Shown here: in pieces, positions 15,417 to 24,470 of the stretch
Layout of the letters: each line of letters starts with the position of its first letter
Numbering within the stretch: position 1 is the stretch's first letter
Assembly (NCBI GenBank): GCA_964646465.1
Contig: CAZYEN010000038.1
Location: forward strand, 1 to 52,492
DNA: 52,492 nt
Reading direction: 5' to 3'
Origin: CALRBF01 sp964646465
GTDB taxonomy: Bacteria; Patescibacteriota; Minisyncoccia; SW-4-49-11
Notes under the pieces: generated by a model
Databases searched by the model: none
What the model was told of the DNA's origin: nothing
The model's input: the letters and a program-made list of their open reading frames with translations, nothing else
Translations under genes and position numbers: made by a program

Positions 15417-16805
15417 TTATAAATTATCTTTTTTAGCTTGAATTAATGCTGTAAACTTGTCTCCCCTATCAAACTCATTCAAAAACATTCCAAAACTAGT
15501 AGCACCTGGAGAAAACACGATTCTTTCTCCAGCTTCGGCTAATTCAAATCCGAGATTAACTGCTTCAGCTAAAGTTAAGACATCATAAATATTTACTTTG
15601 GATATATATTTTTTAATCAAAAGACTAGCTGAACCGGGCAAGAGCACAATCGCCTTCAGATTATTACAAGAATGCTTATCCAAATCTGAATAATCCAAAC
15701 CTTTATTTTCACCACCACAAATCAAGACATAAGGCTTATCCTGAAAAGTATCCATAGCTACCATCAAAGCGACTGGCATAGTGCTAGTAGTGTCATTGAT
15801 TATTTCTACTCCATTAATTTCTCCTAGTGACTGCTGTCTACCTTCAATTCCATTAAAGGATTTTAAAGCTTGAATTAAATTATATTTATCAACTCCTATG
15901 ATATTAGCAACTCCAATTGCTGCCATAACATTATACTGATTATGCTCACCAAAAAGTGGTATATCTTGTATATGAATAATTTTATTATTTTTATGTACAA
16001 TGTAATTATCATCATCTATATGGAGAGTAGCATTTTTGTCTTCTATAGAATATGTTGTTAATTTAGATTTTATTTGAGTTGATAAATTAGCAATTCTCTC
16101 ATTATCAATGTTAAGTACAGCAAAGTTATTTACACTTTGAAAGGCTACAATATGAGTTTTAGATTCAAAATAATCTTCAATGGATGAGTACCTGTCTAGA
16201 TGATCTGCAAAAAATGAAGTAAAAACTCCAATATGTGGAGAATACCTAATACTATCCAGTTGGAAACTAGATAATTCTAATACAATGTAGCTATCTTTTT
16301 GTATTTCTGATAAAAGATTAAGTATTGATTTTCTAATATTTCCTCCGAGTAAAACTTTATCTTTACCATAAAAATTACTCAATATATGATAAATTAAAGC
16401 AGTAGTAGTAGATTTACCTCTAGTACCTGTAATACCTATGACAGTTGGTGGCTTTTCCAAAGAATCAATATGCTCAAAAAACAGCTCAAAATCAGTAGTT
16501 ATAGATACTCCTGCTTTTCTAGCTACTTCCAAATAAGGAGAGTTATTTGGTACTCCTGGATTTTTTATAATTATATCAACTTTAGTATAAGATTCAATAT
16601 TTTGCTCTCCTAAAATATATGTAATCGGAGTATTAGTAGATAAGGCATTAATTTGATCAATAGTTGGCTTCAGAATATCAGCATCTTTAGAATCTGTAAT
16701 TACTAACTCTGCGACTTTCTTAGATAGAGCGTATTTCACCGAACCAAGCCCCCCATCATTGAGACCCAACCCCATTACCATTACTTTTTTACCTTGCAAC
16801 TCCAT
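15417..16805 (-). CDS. murD: UDP-N-acetylmuramoylalanine--D-glutamate ligase
   Basis: The Mur ligase has an N-terminal Rossmann-like UDP-binding domain (GKKVMVMGLGLNDGG), ATP-binding GTRGKST, central LELSSFQLDSI and DHLDRYSS motifs, and a C-terminal domain with the NDTTSTMPVALMVAM segment diagnostic of MurD. It adds D-Glu to UDP-MurNAc-L-Ala. A reading frame opens at 16874, but I place the start at the ATG at 16805 (MELQGKKV, 462 residues): this fits family length and begins just after the D-aminoacylase stop at 16810. The longer start would add 23 residues overlapping that gene. It is 4 bases before ftsW. Confidence 0.92.
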   Translation of the reverse strand: MELQGKKVMVMGLGLNDGGLGSVKYALSKKVAELVITDSKDADILKPTIDQINALSTNTPITYILGEQNIESYTKVDIIIKNPGVPNNSPYLEVARKAGVSITTDFELFFEHIDSLEKPPTVIGITGTRGKSTTTALIYHILSNFYGKDKVLLGGNIRKSILNLLSEIQKDSYIVLELSSFQLDSIRYSPHIGVFTSFFADHLDRYSSIEDYFESKTHIVAFQSVNNFAVLNIDNERIANLSTQIKSKLTTYSIEDKNATLHIDDDNYIVHKNNKIIHIQDIPLFGEHNQYNVMAAIGVANIIGVDKYNLIQALKSFNGIEGRQQSLGEINGVEIINDTTSTMPVALMVAMDTFQDKPYVLICGGENKGLDYSDLDKHSCNNLKAIVLLPGSASLLIKKYISKVNIYDVLTLAEAVNLGFELAEAGERIVFSPGATSFGMFLNEFDRGDKFTALIQAKKDNL

Positions 16806-16809
16806 ATAA

Positions 16810-18378
16810 TCAAACCTTAATAATTTTACCACCAAGATGAATAACGTCCCCATCTCTAAGGGCAATTTCTCCATTAATAATAACCATATCTATACCTGTA
16901 GAATATTGTATGGGTTGCTGAAAATTAGCACAAGAGTTGAGTTTTGTAGGATCTAATATAACAATATCTGCATTCATATTCTCTCTAATTATTCCAATCT
17001 CCACCAACCCAAAAGTTTTTGCTGGTATAGAGGTGATTTTTGGTATAGCTCTCTGCCAATCTAATTGACCTGTCAAAACAAAATCTTGTAAGAACTTAGT
17101 AAAAGCTCCAAAAGAACGAGGATGTTCGTAATTTTTATATTTAATCAAAGTATCATCATATCCTGCAGAATCTGATCCAACCATACTATTATTAAAATTA
17201 ATTAATTCTTGCATATGTCTATCTGAAATAGAATCTACGATGACTCTAGCCCTACCTTCCGAAGCAATGACTAATTGTATAACAGCATCTTCCACACCCA
17301 AATTTTGATTTTTAGCTATCTCCACTATACTTTTACCGATAATAGATTTATTCATTGGACTATCTGAGACGATAATACGAGTATAATCATAAGAATTAGA
17401 TTTCATTTCTTGAATTAATTTAGACCTAATATTACTATCTTGTAAATTTTCTAATAATACTTGCCTTCCTCCCACTGCCACCCAACCTGGTAATAACAAA
17501 TATGCTACAGTATTATTAGCAGTATATGGGAAAATATCAAAGGTCAAGGGCAAATTATCTAATATGGCCTGATTGAGTATTTCATTAATTTCTTTAGCAT
17601 ATTTCCAATTTTTTCTACCTAGAATTTTAAGATGATTGATATGAGTTTTTACCTTTGTATTAGATACTATATCAATAATTTCTTGTATAGATTCAACTAC
17701 CTTTTCTCCATCATTACGACTATGAACTGTTAAAATTTTATTGTATTTTTTGATAATATTAGCTAATTGCAATAATTCTTTTTTATCCACTGCCTGCATA
17801 TGGGAAAAAGCCAGTCCCATAGAAACTCCAATGGCACCCTCTTCTAAAGCCTGAGCAATAAGCTTAGCTATAATTTTTAATTCATCATCAGTGAGAGCCC
17901 TATTATCATCACCGATCAGACCTCTTCTGACTGTATCATATCCAACTAAACTACCGAAATTGGGTGCAAAAGACTTGTTTTTTAAGATAGTCAAATATTC
18001 CTTAAAAGTATGCCAGTCTATATTAATATTAGACATATCAGTCCATTTTTGAATTGAAGCAATAGCAGAGTTACTAATTAAAGGTGCAAGAGATGCCCCA
18101 CAATTACCTCCAACTAAGGTTGTAACTCCTTGGGTAATTAAACTTTTCTGTGTTGGGGCAGAAAATAAAGTTAGATAAGTATCTGAATGATTACTAATAT
18201 CAATAAATCCAGGTGTTATGATTTTATCACTAGCTTCAATCTCAATATGAGATTTATATCCATTATCTTTAGAGGTTATTTTATGAATTTTACCATTTTT
18301 TATAGAAATCGTACCTTTATAAGGCTTATTACCTGAGCCGTCTACAATTAGTCCATTTTTTATAATAATATCATACAT
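16810..18378 (-). CDS. N-acyl-D-amino-acid deacylase (D-aminoacylase) in the cell-wall cluster
   Basis: This 522-residue amidohydrolase-superfamily protein has the composite N-terminal beta domain (MYDIIIKNGLIVDGSGNKPY), the metal-site cysteine in GGNCGAS (Cys93), histidines in LTVHSRND and THINHLK, and a late Asp in IVSDSP. These correspond to the Cys-His-His site known for D-aminoacylases. The usual HxH after P-G-F-I-D reads S-N-H (62-64), so the first His of that pair is Ser. Such enzymes release D-amino acids from N-acyl derivatives. Lying between mraY and murD, it may recycle or edit D-amino acids of peptidoglycan; that role is inferred. The start ATG at 18378 is preferred over an upstream one at 18441 inside mraY. 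D-hydantoinase-like relatives are possible. Confidence 0.8.
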   Translation of the reverse strand: MYDIIIKNGLIVDGSGNKPYKGTISIKNGKIHKITSKDNGYKSHIEIEASDKIITPGFIDISNHSDTYLTLFSAPTQKSLITQGVTTLVGGNCGASLAPLISNSAIASIQKWTDMSNINIDWHTFKEYLTILKNKSFAPNFGSLVGYDTVRRGLIGDDNRALTDDELKIIAKLIAQALEEGAIGVSMGLAFSHMQAVDKKELLQLANIIKKYNKILTVHSRNDGEKVVESIQEIIDIVSNTKVKTHINHLKILGRKNWKYAKEINEILNQAILDNLPLTFDIFPYTANNTVAYLLLPGWVAVGGRQVLLENLQDSNIRSKLIQEMKSNSYDYTRIIVSDSPMNKSIIGKSIVEIAKNQNLGVEDAVIQLVIASEGRARVIVDSISDRHMQELINFNNSMVGSDSAGYDDTLIKYKNYEHPRSFGAFTKFLQDFVLTGQLDWQRAIPKITSIPAKTFGLVEIGIIRENMNADIVILDPTKLNSCANFQQPIQYSTGIDMVIINGEIALRDGDVIHLGGKIIKV

Positions 18379-18380
18379 AA

Positions 18381-19421
18381 TTATAAGCCTAACAAGCCAA
18401 TAGTAAGTCCAATAACACTCATAACTAAAGATATAATCCAAAATCGCATTACAATTTTAGTCTCTGGCCACCCCAGCGCTTGAAAGTGATGATGAATAGG
18501 AGCTGCTAAAAATATTTTCTTTTTTAAAAACTTTTTAGATATAAGTTGTATAATTGATGATAACCCCTCTACAAAGAATAGAAAGCCAATAATAGGTAAT
18601 ATAACTAGAGAATTAGTCAACATTGCTCCAACTGCCAGAACAGCTCCCAAAGCAAATGCACCCGTACCTCCCATAAAGAATCTGGCTGGATGGATATTAA
18701 ACCACAAAAAAGCAATCAGAGCTCCAATTAAAGTACTCATAAATATGGCTAAAGATATATTACCCTGTACTAAAGCCAAAGCTGACAAAACTCCCAATGG
18801 AGGTATAATAGAGCCAGCTAAAAGCCCATCCAAACCATCAGTGATATCAACAGCATTCATAATAAAAACAACTAGTACGATGAACACAGGTATATACCAA
18901 ATCCCTAGCTCCACATCAGTTGGCAAACCAAGTAATGCCCCTCCAGGAATATGGAAAGAGGTCCAATTCAGCTTAAAAGTAAACCAATAAGCTCCAAAAC
19001 TTGCAATTAACAACTGTAATCCCAGCTTTAGTTTAGCTCCTAAACCTTTAATTTTACCAATACCACGAATATTAGCAATATCATCAATAGATCCTAATAG
19101 ACCTGCTGATACCAAGAAAGCTAACGGTAGAAAGGTCTCTTCTCTTGTTAGATTAAAAGATAAAGTCAAAACAGCCGTAATAATCCAAAATAATATACCA
19201 GCCATAGTAGGAGTACCTTGTTTATGTTGATGGAATTTATTAAAAATAGGCACGGCTTTATTATCCCAGGTCTCTTCTCTGATGTTTTTACCCAATTTAG
19301 TACGGAATAGAAAATCAGTCAAAAACGGAGTAAATATAATCCCAATAACAAAAGCTAAAACTGCAAATCCAAAGATTCTGACAACTGCTATTACTGTATC
19401 TATATCTTGAATATAATCCAT
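18381..19421 (-). CDS. mraY: Phospho-N-acetylmuramoyl-pentapeptide-transferase
   Basis: The 346-residue polytopic protein carries the MraY motifs: DDIANIRG with the catalytic Asp pair, NAVDITDGLDGLLAG, FMGGTGAFALG and the HHHFQALGWPETKIV loop whose histidines are diagnostic for MraY over WecA. It transfers phospho-MurNAc-pentapeptide from UDP to undecaprenyl phosphate, forming lipid I. It heads the leftward run mraY, D-aminoacylase, murD, ftsW with a predicted promoter at 19448-19476. Lengths and about ten transmembrane helices agree with the family. Confidence 0.95.
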   Translation of the reverse strand: MDYIQDIDTVIAVVRIFGFAVLAFVIGIIFTPFLTDFLFRTKLGKNIREETWDNKAVPIFNKFHQHKQGTPTMAGILFWIITAVLTLSFNLTREETFLPLAFLVSAGLLGSIDDIANIRGIGKIKGLGAKLKLGLQLLIASFGAYWFTFKLNWTSFHIPGGALLGLPTDVELGIWYIPVFIVLVVFIMNAVDITDGLDGLLAGSIIPPLGVLSALALVQGNISLAIFMSTLIGALIAFLWFNIHPARFFMGGTGAFALGAVLAVGAMLTNSLVILPIIGFLFFVEGLSSIIQLISKKFLKKKIFLAAPIHHHFQALGWPETKIVMRFWIISLVMSVIGLTIGLLGL

Positions 19422-19447
19422 ATATATTTATATTAAGTGCTAAATAT

Positions 19448-19476
19448 AGTATATCAAATATAAACTGTAAATACAA
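19448..19476 (-). promoter_or_regulatory. mraY operon promoter
   Basis: On the minus strand TTGTAT (19471-19476) lies 17 bp from TATACT (19448-19453), with TGA directly before the -10, giving the extended -10 TGATATACT. Distance to the mraY ATG is about 27 bases. No MraZ-type repeated TGG boxes are present here. Confidence 0.6.
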
Positions 19477-19485
19477 TATAAATAT

Positions 19486-21960
19486 TTATTGCAATTGATC
19501 TAATTTGAGACGAGCTGCCTCAGCATTCGGGTCTAACTCTAAAACTTTTTTATAATTCTGAATTGATAAATCATTTTTCTTCTGGATCTCATAAATCTCA
19601 CCTAATTTAAAATATACATTAGTGTATTCGGGGAAAGCTTCTAATAGTTTATTATAGTAAGTCATTGCTTCATCATATTGACTGTCATTTTGATAAGCTA
19701 ATGCTAAATTATAAACTAAACCTTGATTAGCTACTAAATTTTTTTCTATAGTTGCATTTATATATTTATTCAAAATATCAATCTGTTCTTTATACTCTTT
19801 ATTTATAGATAATAAGTCATAATAACTTTGGTAAGCATCCACAAAGAATATATTTTGTCCCAAAACAAAGTTAAAAATAGACTTAGCTTGATTGATTGAC
19901 TCCAAGTTCAATTCTTTATCTTTCTGAGCTTTAATTTTATAATATTTAGCTTCATACAAACTCCAGTAAAGTGAATTTGGTTGCAAATTCTTACCCTTAT
20001 TTATTAGAGATAAATATTCATTCTCATCAATCTCACCATATGTATGAACTATAGAATATAAATTTAATTGCCAATATATAACTCTAGTATCTGATGGAGA
20101 ATTTTGCTTATATTGATCTATTATATCCTGAACTTCATTAATTTTACCTTGTAATTTAATTTGCTTATCAACATCTATATTCTGACTTTCTAATTGCTGC
20201 TGAGACAATGTTAATAACTCAAATGCATCTTGATTAATTTGTTGAATAGCAAGAGGGATATAAAGATTAGTATAATCAATAATATAAGGAGATTTTAAGC
20301 TTGCTTGTTTTAATAAGTCCATTCTTTCTATTAAATTATCTTGTGCTTGGCTTGCCCTTACAATATACTCTTGAGATTGGATAATATTATAAAATTTGAT
20401 AGAGACAAACACAGAAATTGCAATACTCAATAATAGACTAAATGTCAATAGAGAAGAAATTGAGTATGGTATTTTATTAATATCGAGATTAAGCTTTATT
20501 ATTGGATTAAAATATTTACTGAAAACATTGCTCCACATAACCAAAACTAAAATTAATAAAGTTTTTGTTATCACGGTGAATGGTATTAAAAACAAGCCAA
20601 CTATAAAAATGACCAATATATATGTTTCAATTGGAAGTTTTCTATAAATTAACAACATTCTAATAATTGATCCGATAATCCAAATCGAGAAGAGTATAAA
20701 CACAATATTAGGAATTAGTCCGTTCTTAACTAATAAATTAAAAATTTCATTATATAATGTCTCAAAACTAAAGTCTGTTATTTGTGTTTCGCTGATTGAT
20801 GGAGTGAATTTATTCCAGGCATACATTATATTTCCTTTACCAAACCAAATATCAGATTGTATACTTTGCTTTGCAATAGACAGACTAGTATTTAAATTAG
20901 GTATAGTCAAAGTAGTATATTCTGGGAATGTGTTATTATTTTGAAAGGGTCTAATTATCATTAAGGATAATAACAATATAACCACAATTCCGTATCCAAA
21001 TGAAAATCTACTAACAAAAAGTCTATTCTTAGAGTTATTATTTTTTAATAATTTATTAATATGAATAATAGTATTTACAATTAAGGCAACAATAGTCAAA
21101 ATATACATCATATAAACAGGAAGTCTAATCAGTATCAATATATGTATAAAAATTGAAAAATAATATATAAGACTCAAAGGTTTATATAATTTATCTTTAA
21201 TGTTAATCTCAGATAATACGATAAAAATAATATTAAAAACAACTAAACTAAGAAATGACAACTCTTGAGGAGACTCAGTGAGCCAATTATTAGAAGGCTG
21301 TAATCTATTTAAAATAGATACCTTAGATAGTATACTAGGAATATACATTAAAATTACAGTTACAATTTCTGCCACTAAAGTTAATATAGCTACAGTAAAA
21401 TATATGATTTTAATAAACTTACTCTCTAAAAATAATTTCAAAATTAAATAGAATAAAATTAAAAATCCAATAAATACGCCTGAATCAAAGATTCTTATGG
21501 AACTTCCCCAAAAAGTAATTATATTAGGATTCAGAAGAGACAATGACAATATAGTAATACCCCAAATAATAAGAATAATATCGCCTAACCCAAATTTAAC
21601 ACTATGTTTTATAAGTCCAAATATCCATAATATACTAGATAAAACTAAAAATCCTGATACTCCAAATATAAATGTTATAGACTTCGGTAATTGCCAAATA
21701 TTGCCCCACTCTACAAAAAATATTCCAGATAAAACGCCTAAAAATATTATAATATATCCAGTAAGTATCCACTGATACTTAGAAAAATTTTTATTATCTA
21801 TCCCTACATTAGAATTTTTTTTTAAATTTGTTCTTTGAATTTCTTCATTTGTCTTGATCTTATTTATTTTAAAAGCATCTACAGATTTAGGAGACTTTAT
21901 TGAGATCTTATTTTCAGCATCTAATTTTAAAGTTTTTCTATTTTTTAAATAACTTAACAT
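19486..21960 (-). CDS. O-antigen-ligase-like polytopic membrane protein with C-terminal TPRs
   Basis: The 824-residue protein starts with a charged cytoplasmic tail (about 65 residues), followed by ten or more hydrophobic helices and a Wzy/WaaL-like loop region (WFGKGNIMYAWNKFTP near the middle), then, after a last helix at about 510-530, roughly 300 residues of helical repeats. The last repeats are clear TPRs (YNLALAYQNDSQYDEAMTYYNKLLEAFPEY; YFKLGEIYEIQKKNDLSIQNYKKVLELDPN). This layout matches O-antigen ligase/polymerase or oligosaccharyltransferase proteins, so it may attach or polymerise surface glycans, possibly on pilins encoded 2 kb away. The substrate cannot be told from sequence. It is transcribed alone. 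Confidence 0.7.
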   Translation of the reverse strand: MLSYLKNRKTLKLDAENKISIKSPKSVDAFKINKIKTNEEIQRTNLKKNSNVGIDNKNFSKYQWILTGYIIIFLGVLSGIFFVEWGNIWQLPKSITFIFGVSGFLVLSSILWIFGLIKHSVKFGLGDIILIIWGITILSLSLLNPNIITFWGSSIRIFDSGVFIGFLILFYLILKLFLESKFIKIIYFTVAILTLVAEIVTVILMYIPSILSKVSILNRLQPSNNWLTESPQELSFLSLVVFNIIFIVLSEINIKDKLYKPLSLIYYFSIFIHILILIRLPVYMMYILTIVALIVNTIIHINKLLKNNNSKNRLFVSRFSFGYGIVVILLLSLMIIRPFQNNNTFPEYTTLTIPNLNTSLSIAKQSIQSDIWFGKGNIMYAWNKFTPSISETQITDFSFETLYNEIFNLLVKNGLIPNIVFILFSIWIIGSIIRMLLIYRKLPIETYILVIFIVGLFLIPFTVITKTLLILVLVMWSNVFSKYFNPIIKLNLDINKIPYSISSLLTFSLLLSIAISVFVSIKFYNIIQSQEYIVRASQAQDNLIERMDLLKQASLKSPYIIDYTNLYIPLAIQQINQDAFELLTLSQQQLESQNIDVDKQIKLQGKINEVQDIIDQYKQNSPSDTRVIYWQLNLYSIVHTYGEIDENEYLSLINKGKNLQPNSLYWSLYEAKYYKIKAQKDKELNLESINQAKSIFNFVLGQNIFFVDAYQSYYDLLSINKEYKEQIDILNKYINATIEKNLVANQGLVYNLALAYQNDSQYDEAMTYYNKLLEAFPEYTNVYFKLGEIYEIQKKNDLSIQNYKKVLELDPNAEAARLKLDQLQ

Positions 21961-21990
21961 ATCTTAATTTAAATCCTAATTATATAATCT

Positions 21991-22019
21991 ATATTATCAT
22001 TTATATATAACTGACACAA
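21991..22019 (-). promoter_or_regulatory. Promoter of the O-antigen-ligase-like gene
   Basis: On the minus strand TTGTGT (22014-22019) and TAATAT (21991-21996) are 17 bp apart, again with TGA before the -10 (TGATAATAT). It lies about 30 bases upstream of the ATG at 21960. Confidence 0.5.
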
Positions 22020-22055
22020 ACATTAAGTATATAGTTGTTTGTTTAATAATTTTAT

Positions 22056-23804
22056 TTAAAAATCAGTCACAAAAATTTTAAAGTTACCACTATCTGGATC
22101 TTGAGCAATACCTGAGCTATTATTAAATCTTATAGTAACTGTGTTAGTAGCACTTACCCAAGCTGTATAATTCAAATTAGCTGCAGGCATGCTACTATTA
22201 GGAATACCTATTGAAACTACATCACTCAAAGCGGCTCCAGTGACGGAAACAGTCAAGTCACTGAATGTTCCAGAATTAGTAGATGGAAAGTCTAATGTAG
22301 ATGTCGCTGTAAGTCCCTGATTAATAGTTTGTCTAATATTACTATTAGTGGTTAAGAATAAATTAATACCATCCCATTCTAAGGCACCTGCCTCTGGTGT
22401 GGATAAATTAGTACCTGCAGTAAATTTAAGTGGTGATGAGTTAGCAGTAGCACTACCAGCTGGTAGCTGTAGGCTGGATGTGGGATTGGATATAGAGCCG
22501 ATACCAAGACGACCATTATTTAGTAAAGTAAGTGCTGTTGAATAACCTAAAGCATTTCTATCAAAATTAAAAGACAGAGCTGAGGTTGGATTATTCCCAC
22601 TAGTAGGTACATTTTCTATTGACCAGTTCATAGTGTTTGAAGCTGGTGTACCACCTGTATTCCAAGCTGTTCCAGATAATCTAAGTCTTGGTGATCTCTG
22701 AACAGGAGCAGAAGATGTAGATGGAGTGGTGTTAGTAATAATTGATCCATCAGTAGATGTATTTAAAATATTAGTTCTGGTTAGAGTACTAGTAGTAGAA
22801 GCTGACAATGTACTGGAAAAAACACCAGAAGTTGCTGACAATCCTCCAGCCACAGTCATAGCACCATTACTATTAATTGTTAATCTAGTTGTATAGTTTG
22901 AATTATTAATTGAACTTGCAAATATTAAATTAGAAGTGGGATTAGTAGAACCCTGAACTGGCTGTAAGAAAGCTATAAATGAAGTATCTTGACTTGAAAC
23001 TGGAGTTGTAGCAAATCCAGATCCACTCCATCTTATTGTTGGAGAAAATTGCTGAGTACCGCTAATAGCAGGAGTTTTATTTGATAAAGAGATACCAGAT
23101 TGAGCATATGATGGGGTAAAAACAGGAGATCCTAAAGCATTAGTATTAACATTTAGTTTGGAAAGAGGGATATTATCACCAATAACAATATTTCCGTCTC
23201 CAGTAATCCTCATCCTTTCAGTTGCACTATTTCCAGTGAATACTAAACTTCCTGATGAATCTAGAGCTAAGGTATTGTTACTCGTACCTCCGTTAGCAGA
23301 TACTAATCTTAATGAATTAATGGCGGACATAGCTGAGCCGATTCTCTTACGAGGACTGAAAATCTCTTCATACGAACCATTAGCATCAGCGTCTAATTGT
23401 AGTTCTACCCATAGAGAATCTTCATTGATAGAGCTAAGAGTTGTATTTTGACTTCCTAATAAAGTTTCAAATTTACCATCATTAATAGATATTAAAGGGG
23501 ATACCAAGCCAGAATAAAGTGTGCTTCCATCCCTAATTTCTTCATATATTGATGTCCCTCCAGAAGATACATTGTATATCAAAAATTTAACCCTATATCC
23601 ACCGTCAGATAACAAGGTACCATCATTCTTAATGATGGTACCTGAATATGGAATTTGAGGATTGATTCCAGTACCTGCTAATACTGTATTGTAACTTAAT
23701 AAACTTAAAAAGAATCCAAATATTAAAGATAATGCTAGTTTAAAGGCCAGCTCGTATTTAATTTTTATATTTAACATATTATTTCTAGATTTAAACAAAT
23801 TCAT
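22056..23804 (-). CDS. Secreted fibre-like surface protein
   Basis: The 582-residue protein has an N-terminal signal/anchor (hydrophobic about 20-40, then LAGTGINPQ). Next comes an N-terminal domain of about 120 residues (IPYSGTIIKNDGTLLSDGGYRVKFLIYN...) and a long, low-complexity, Ser/Thr/Asn-rich beta region with the recurring ERMRITGDGNIVIG / TTRLTINSNGAMTVAGG / TALTLLNNGRLGIGS pattern typical of phage tail fibres and trimeric adhesin stalks. No lytic or chaperone (Peptidase S74) motif is visible at the C-terminus, and there is no LPxTG or C-terminal membrane anchor. It is probably exported and fibrous. Its promoter region is divergent from the tandem pilins, suggesting a surface attachment role. 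Which surface or partner it binds is unknown. Confidence 0.65.
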   Translation of the reverse strand: MNLFKSRNNMLNIKIKYELAFKLALSLIFGFFLSLLSYNTVLAGTGINPQIPYSGTIIKNDGTLLSDGGYRVKFLIYNVSSGGTSIYEEIRDGSTLYSGLVSPLISINDGKFETLLGSQNTTLSSINEDSLWVELQLDADANGSYEEIFSPRKRIGSAMSAINSLRLVSANGGTSNNTLALDSSGSLVFTGNSATERMRITGDGNIVIGDNIPLSKLNVNTNALGSPVFTPSYAQSGISLSNKTPAISGTQQFSPTIRWSGSGFATTPVSSQDTSFIAFLQPVQGSTNPTSNLIFASSINNSNYTTRLTINSNGAMTVAGGLSATSGVFSSTLSASTTSTLTRTNILNTSTDGSIITNTTPSTSSAPVQRSPRLRLSGTAWNTGGTPASNTMNWSIENVPTSGNNPTSALSFNFDRNALGYSTALTLLNNGRLGIGSISNPTSSLQLPAGSATANSSPLKFTAGTNLSTPEAGALEWDGINLFLTTNSNIRQTINQGLTATSTLDFPSTNSGTFSDLTVSVTGAALSDVVSIGIPNSSMPAANLNYTAWVSATNTVTIRFNNSSGIAQDPDSGNFKIFVTDF

Positions 23805-23852
23805 TGTCTATTAATATTTATTTAATTAACTATATATTATATATATGTATGT

Positions 23853-23881
23853 ATAATATCATTTATAAAAAATAAATTCAA
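23853..23881 (-). promoter_or_regulatory. Promoter of the fibre-like gene
   Basis: On the minus strand TTGAAT (23876-23881) and TATTAT (23853-23858) are separated by 17 bp, with TGA before the -10 (TGATATTAT). It is divergent from the pilin promoter at 23907-23935, so the two share a 25-bp core region. Confidence 0.6.
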
Positions 23882-23906
23882 TATAAAAATTGTGTATAAC
23901 TTTGTA

Positions 23907-23935
23907 TTGACAAGTTCATTTATATAAATTAATAT
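23907..23935 (+). promoter_or_regulatory. Promoter of the tandem pilin genes
   Basis: A consensus -35 TTGACA (23907-23912) is followed after 17 bp by TAATAT (23930-23935), 31 bases before the first pilin ATG. There is no recognisable Shine-Dalgarno sequence before the ATG at 23967. Confidence 0.55.
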
Positions 23936-23966
23936 ATAATTATCATTAACATTAATCAAAAATCAT

Positions 23967-24446
23967 ATGAATGTATACTCTGATTCTCAAAGAAAAGGTT
24001 TTACCTTACTTGAGATCCTATTGGTTATAGCTGCTATAGGTATCTTAGCTGCTATCGTTCTAGTTGCTATTAACCCTAACCGTCAATTAGCTCAAGCTCG
24101 TAATGCTCAAAGAAGATCTGATGTCAATACTATTGTAAATTTTGTGTATCAGTACTCAATTGATAACAGTGGAACATTACCAACAGGTGTTGATAATACT
24201 CTTAAAAACATCATCTCAAGTGCCAGCACTACATCTTGTACAATTATAGGTTCAGTTGCCTTAGCTACTAATGTAGCTGATTTTGTAACTCAAGTTGTGC
24301 CCACCTATGTTGCTTCAATACCAAGAGACCCTTCTGTAACAAGTGCAGGATGCTCAGATTATCTTATACAAAGTTCTACTGGGAATAGAATAACTGTTTC
24401 ATCTCCTAGAGCGGAACTATCAGCAACTATATCTGTTACTAAATAA
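23967..24446 (+). CDS. Type IV major pilin-like protein, copy 1
   Basis: The 159-residue prepilin has a short basic leader ending RKG, then the cleavage/methylation site G^FTLLE and a hydrophobic N-terminal helix (FTLLEILLVIAAIGILAAI) that forms the pilus core. The globular part contains a conserved NPNRQLAQARNAQRRSDV spine, PTYVASIPRDPS and two cysteines (SC-TIIG and AGCSDY), which could form the C-terminal disulfide loop. It is the first of two tandem paralogues and is followed 24 bases later by the second. These are the strongest major-pilin candidates in the window; prepilin peptidase is not seen here. Confidence 0.85.
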   Translation: MNVYSDSQRKGFTLLEILLVIAAIGILAAIVLVAINPNRQLAQARNAQRRSDVNTIVNFVYQYSIDNSGTLPTGVDNTLKNIISSASTTSCTIIGSVALATNVADFVTQVVPTYVASIPRDPSVTSAGCSDYLIQSSTGNRITVSSPRAELSATISVTK

Positions 24447-24470
24447 TATATAATATTAACTACTAATAAT

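Noticed and set aside
19434..19443. CIRCE half-site TTAGCACTT on the minus strand upstream of mraY
   Set aside because: There is no matching inverted arm at the N9 spacing, so a single 9-mer in AT-rich DNA is not enough.
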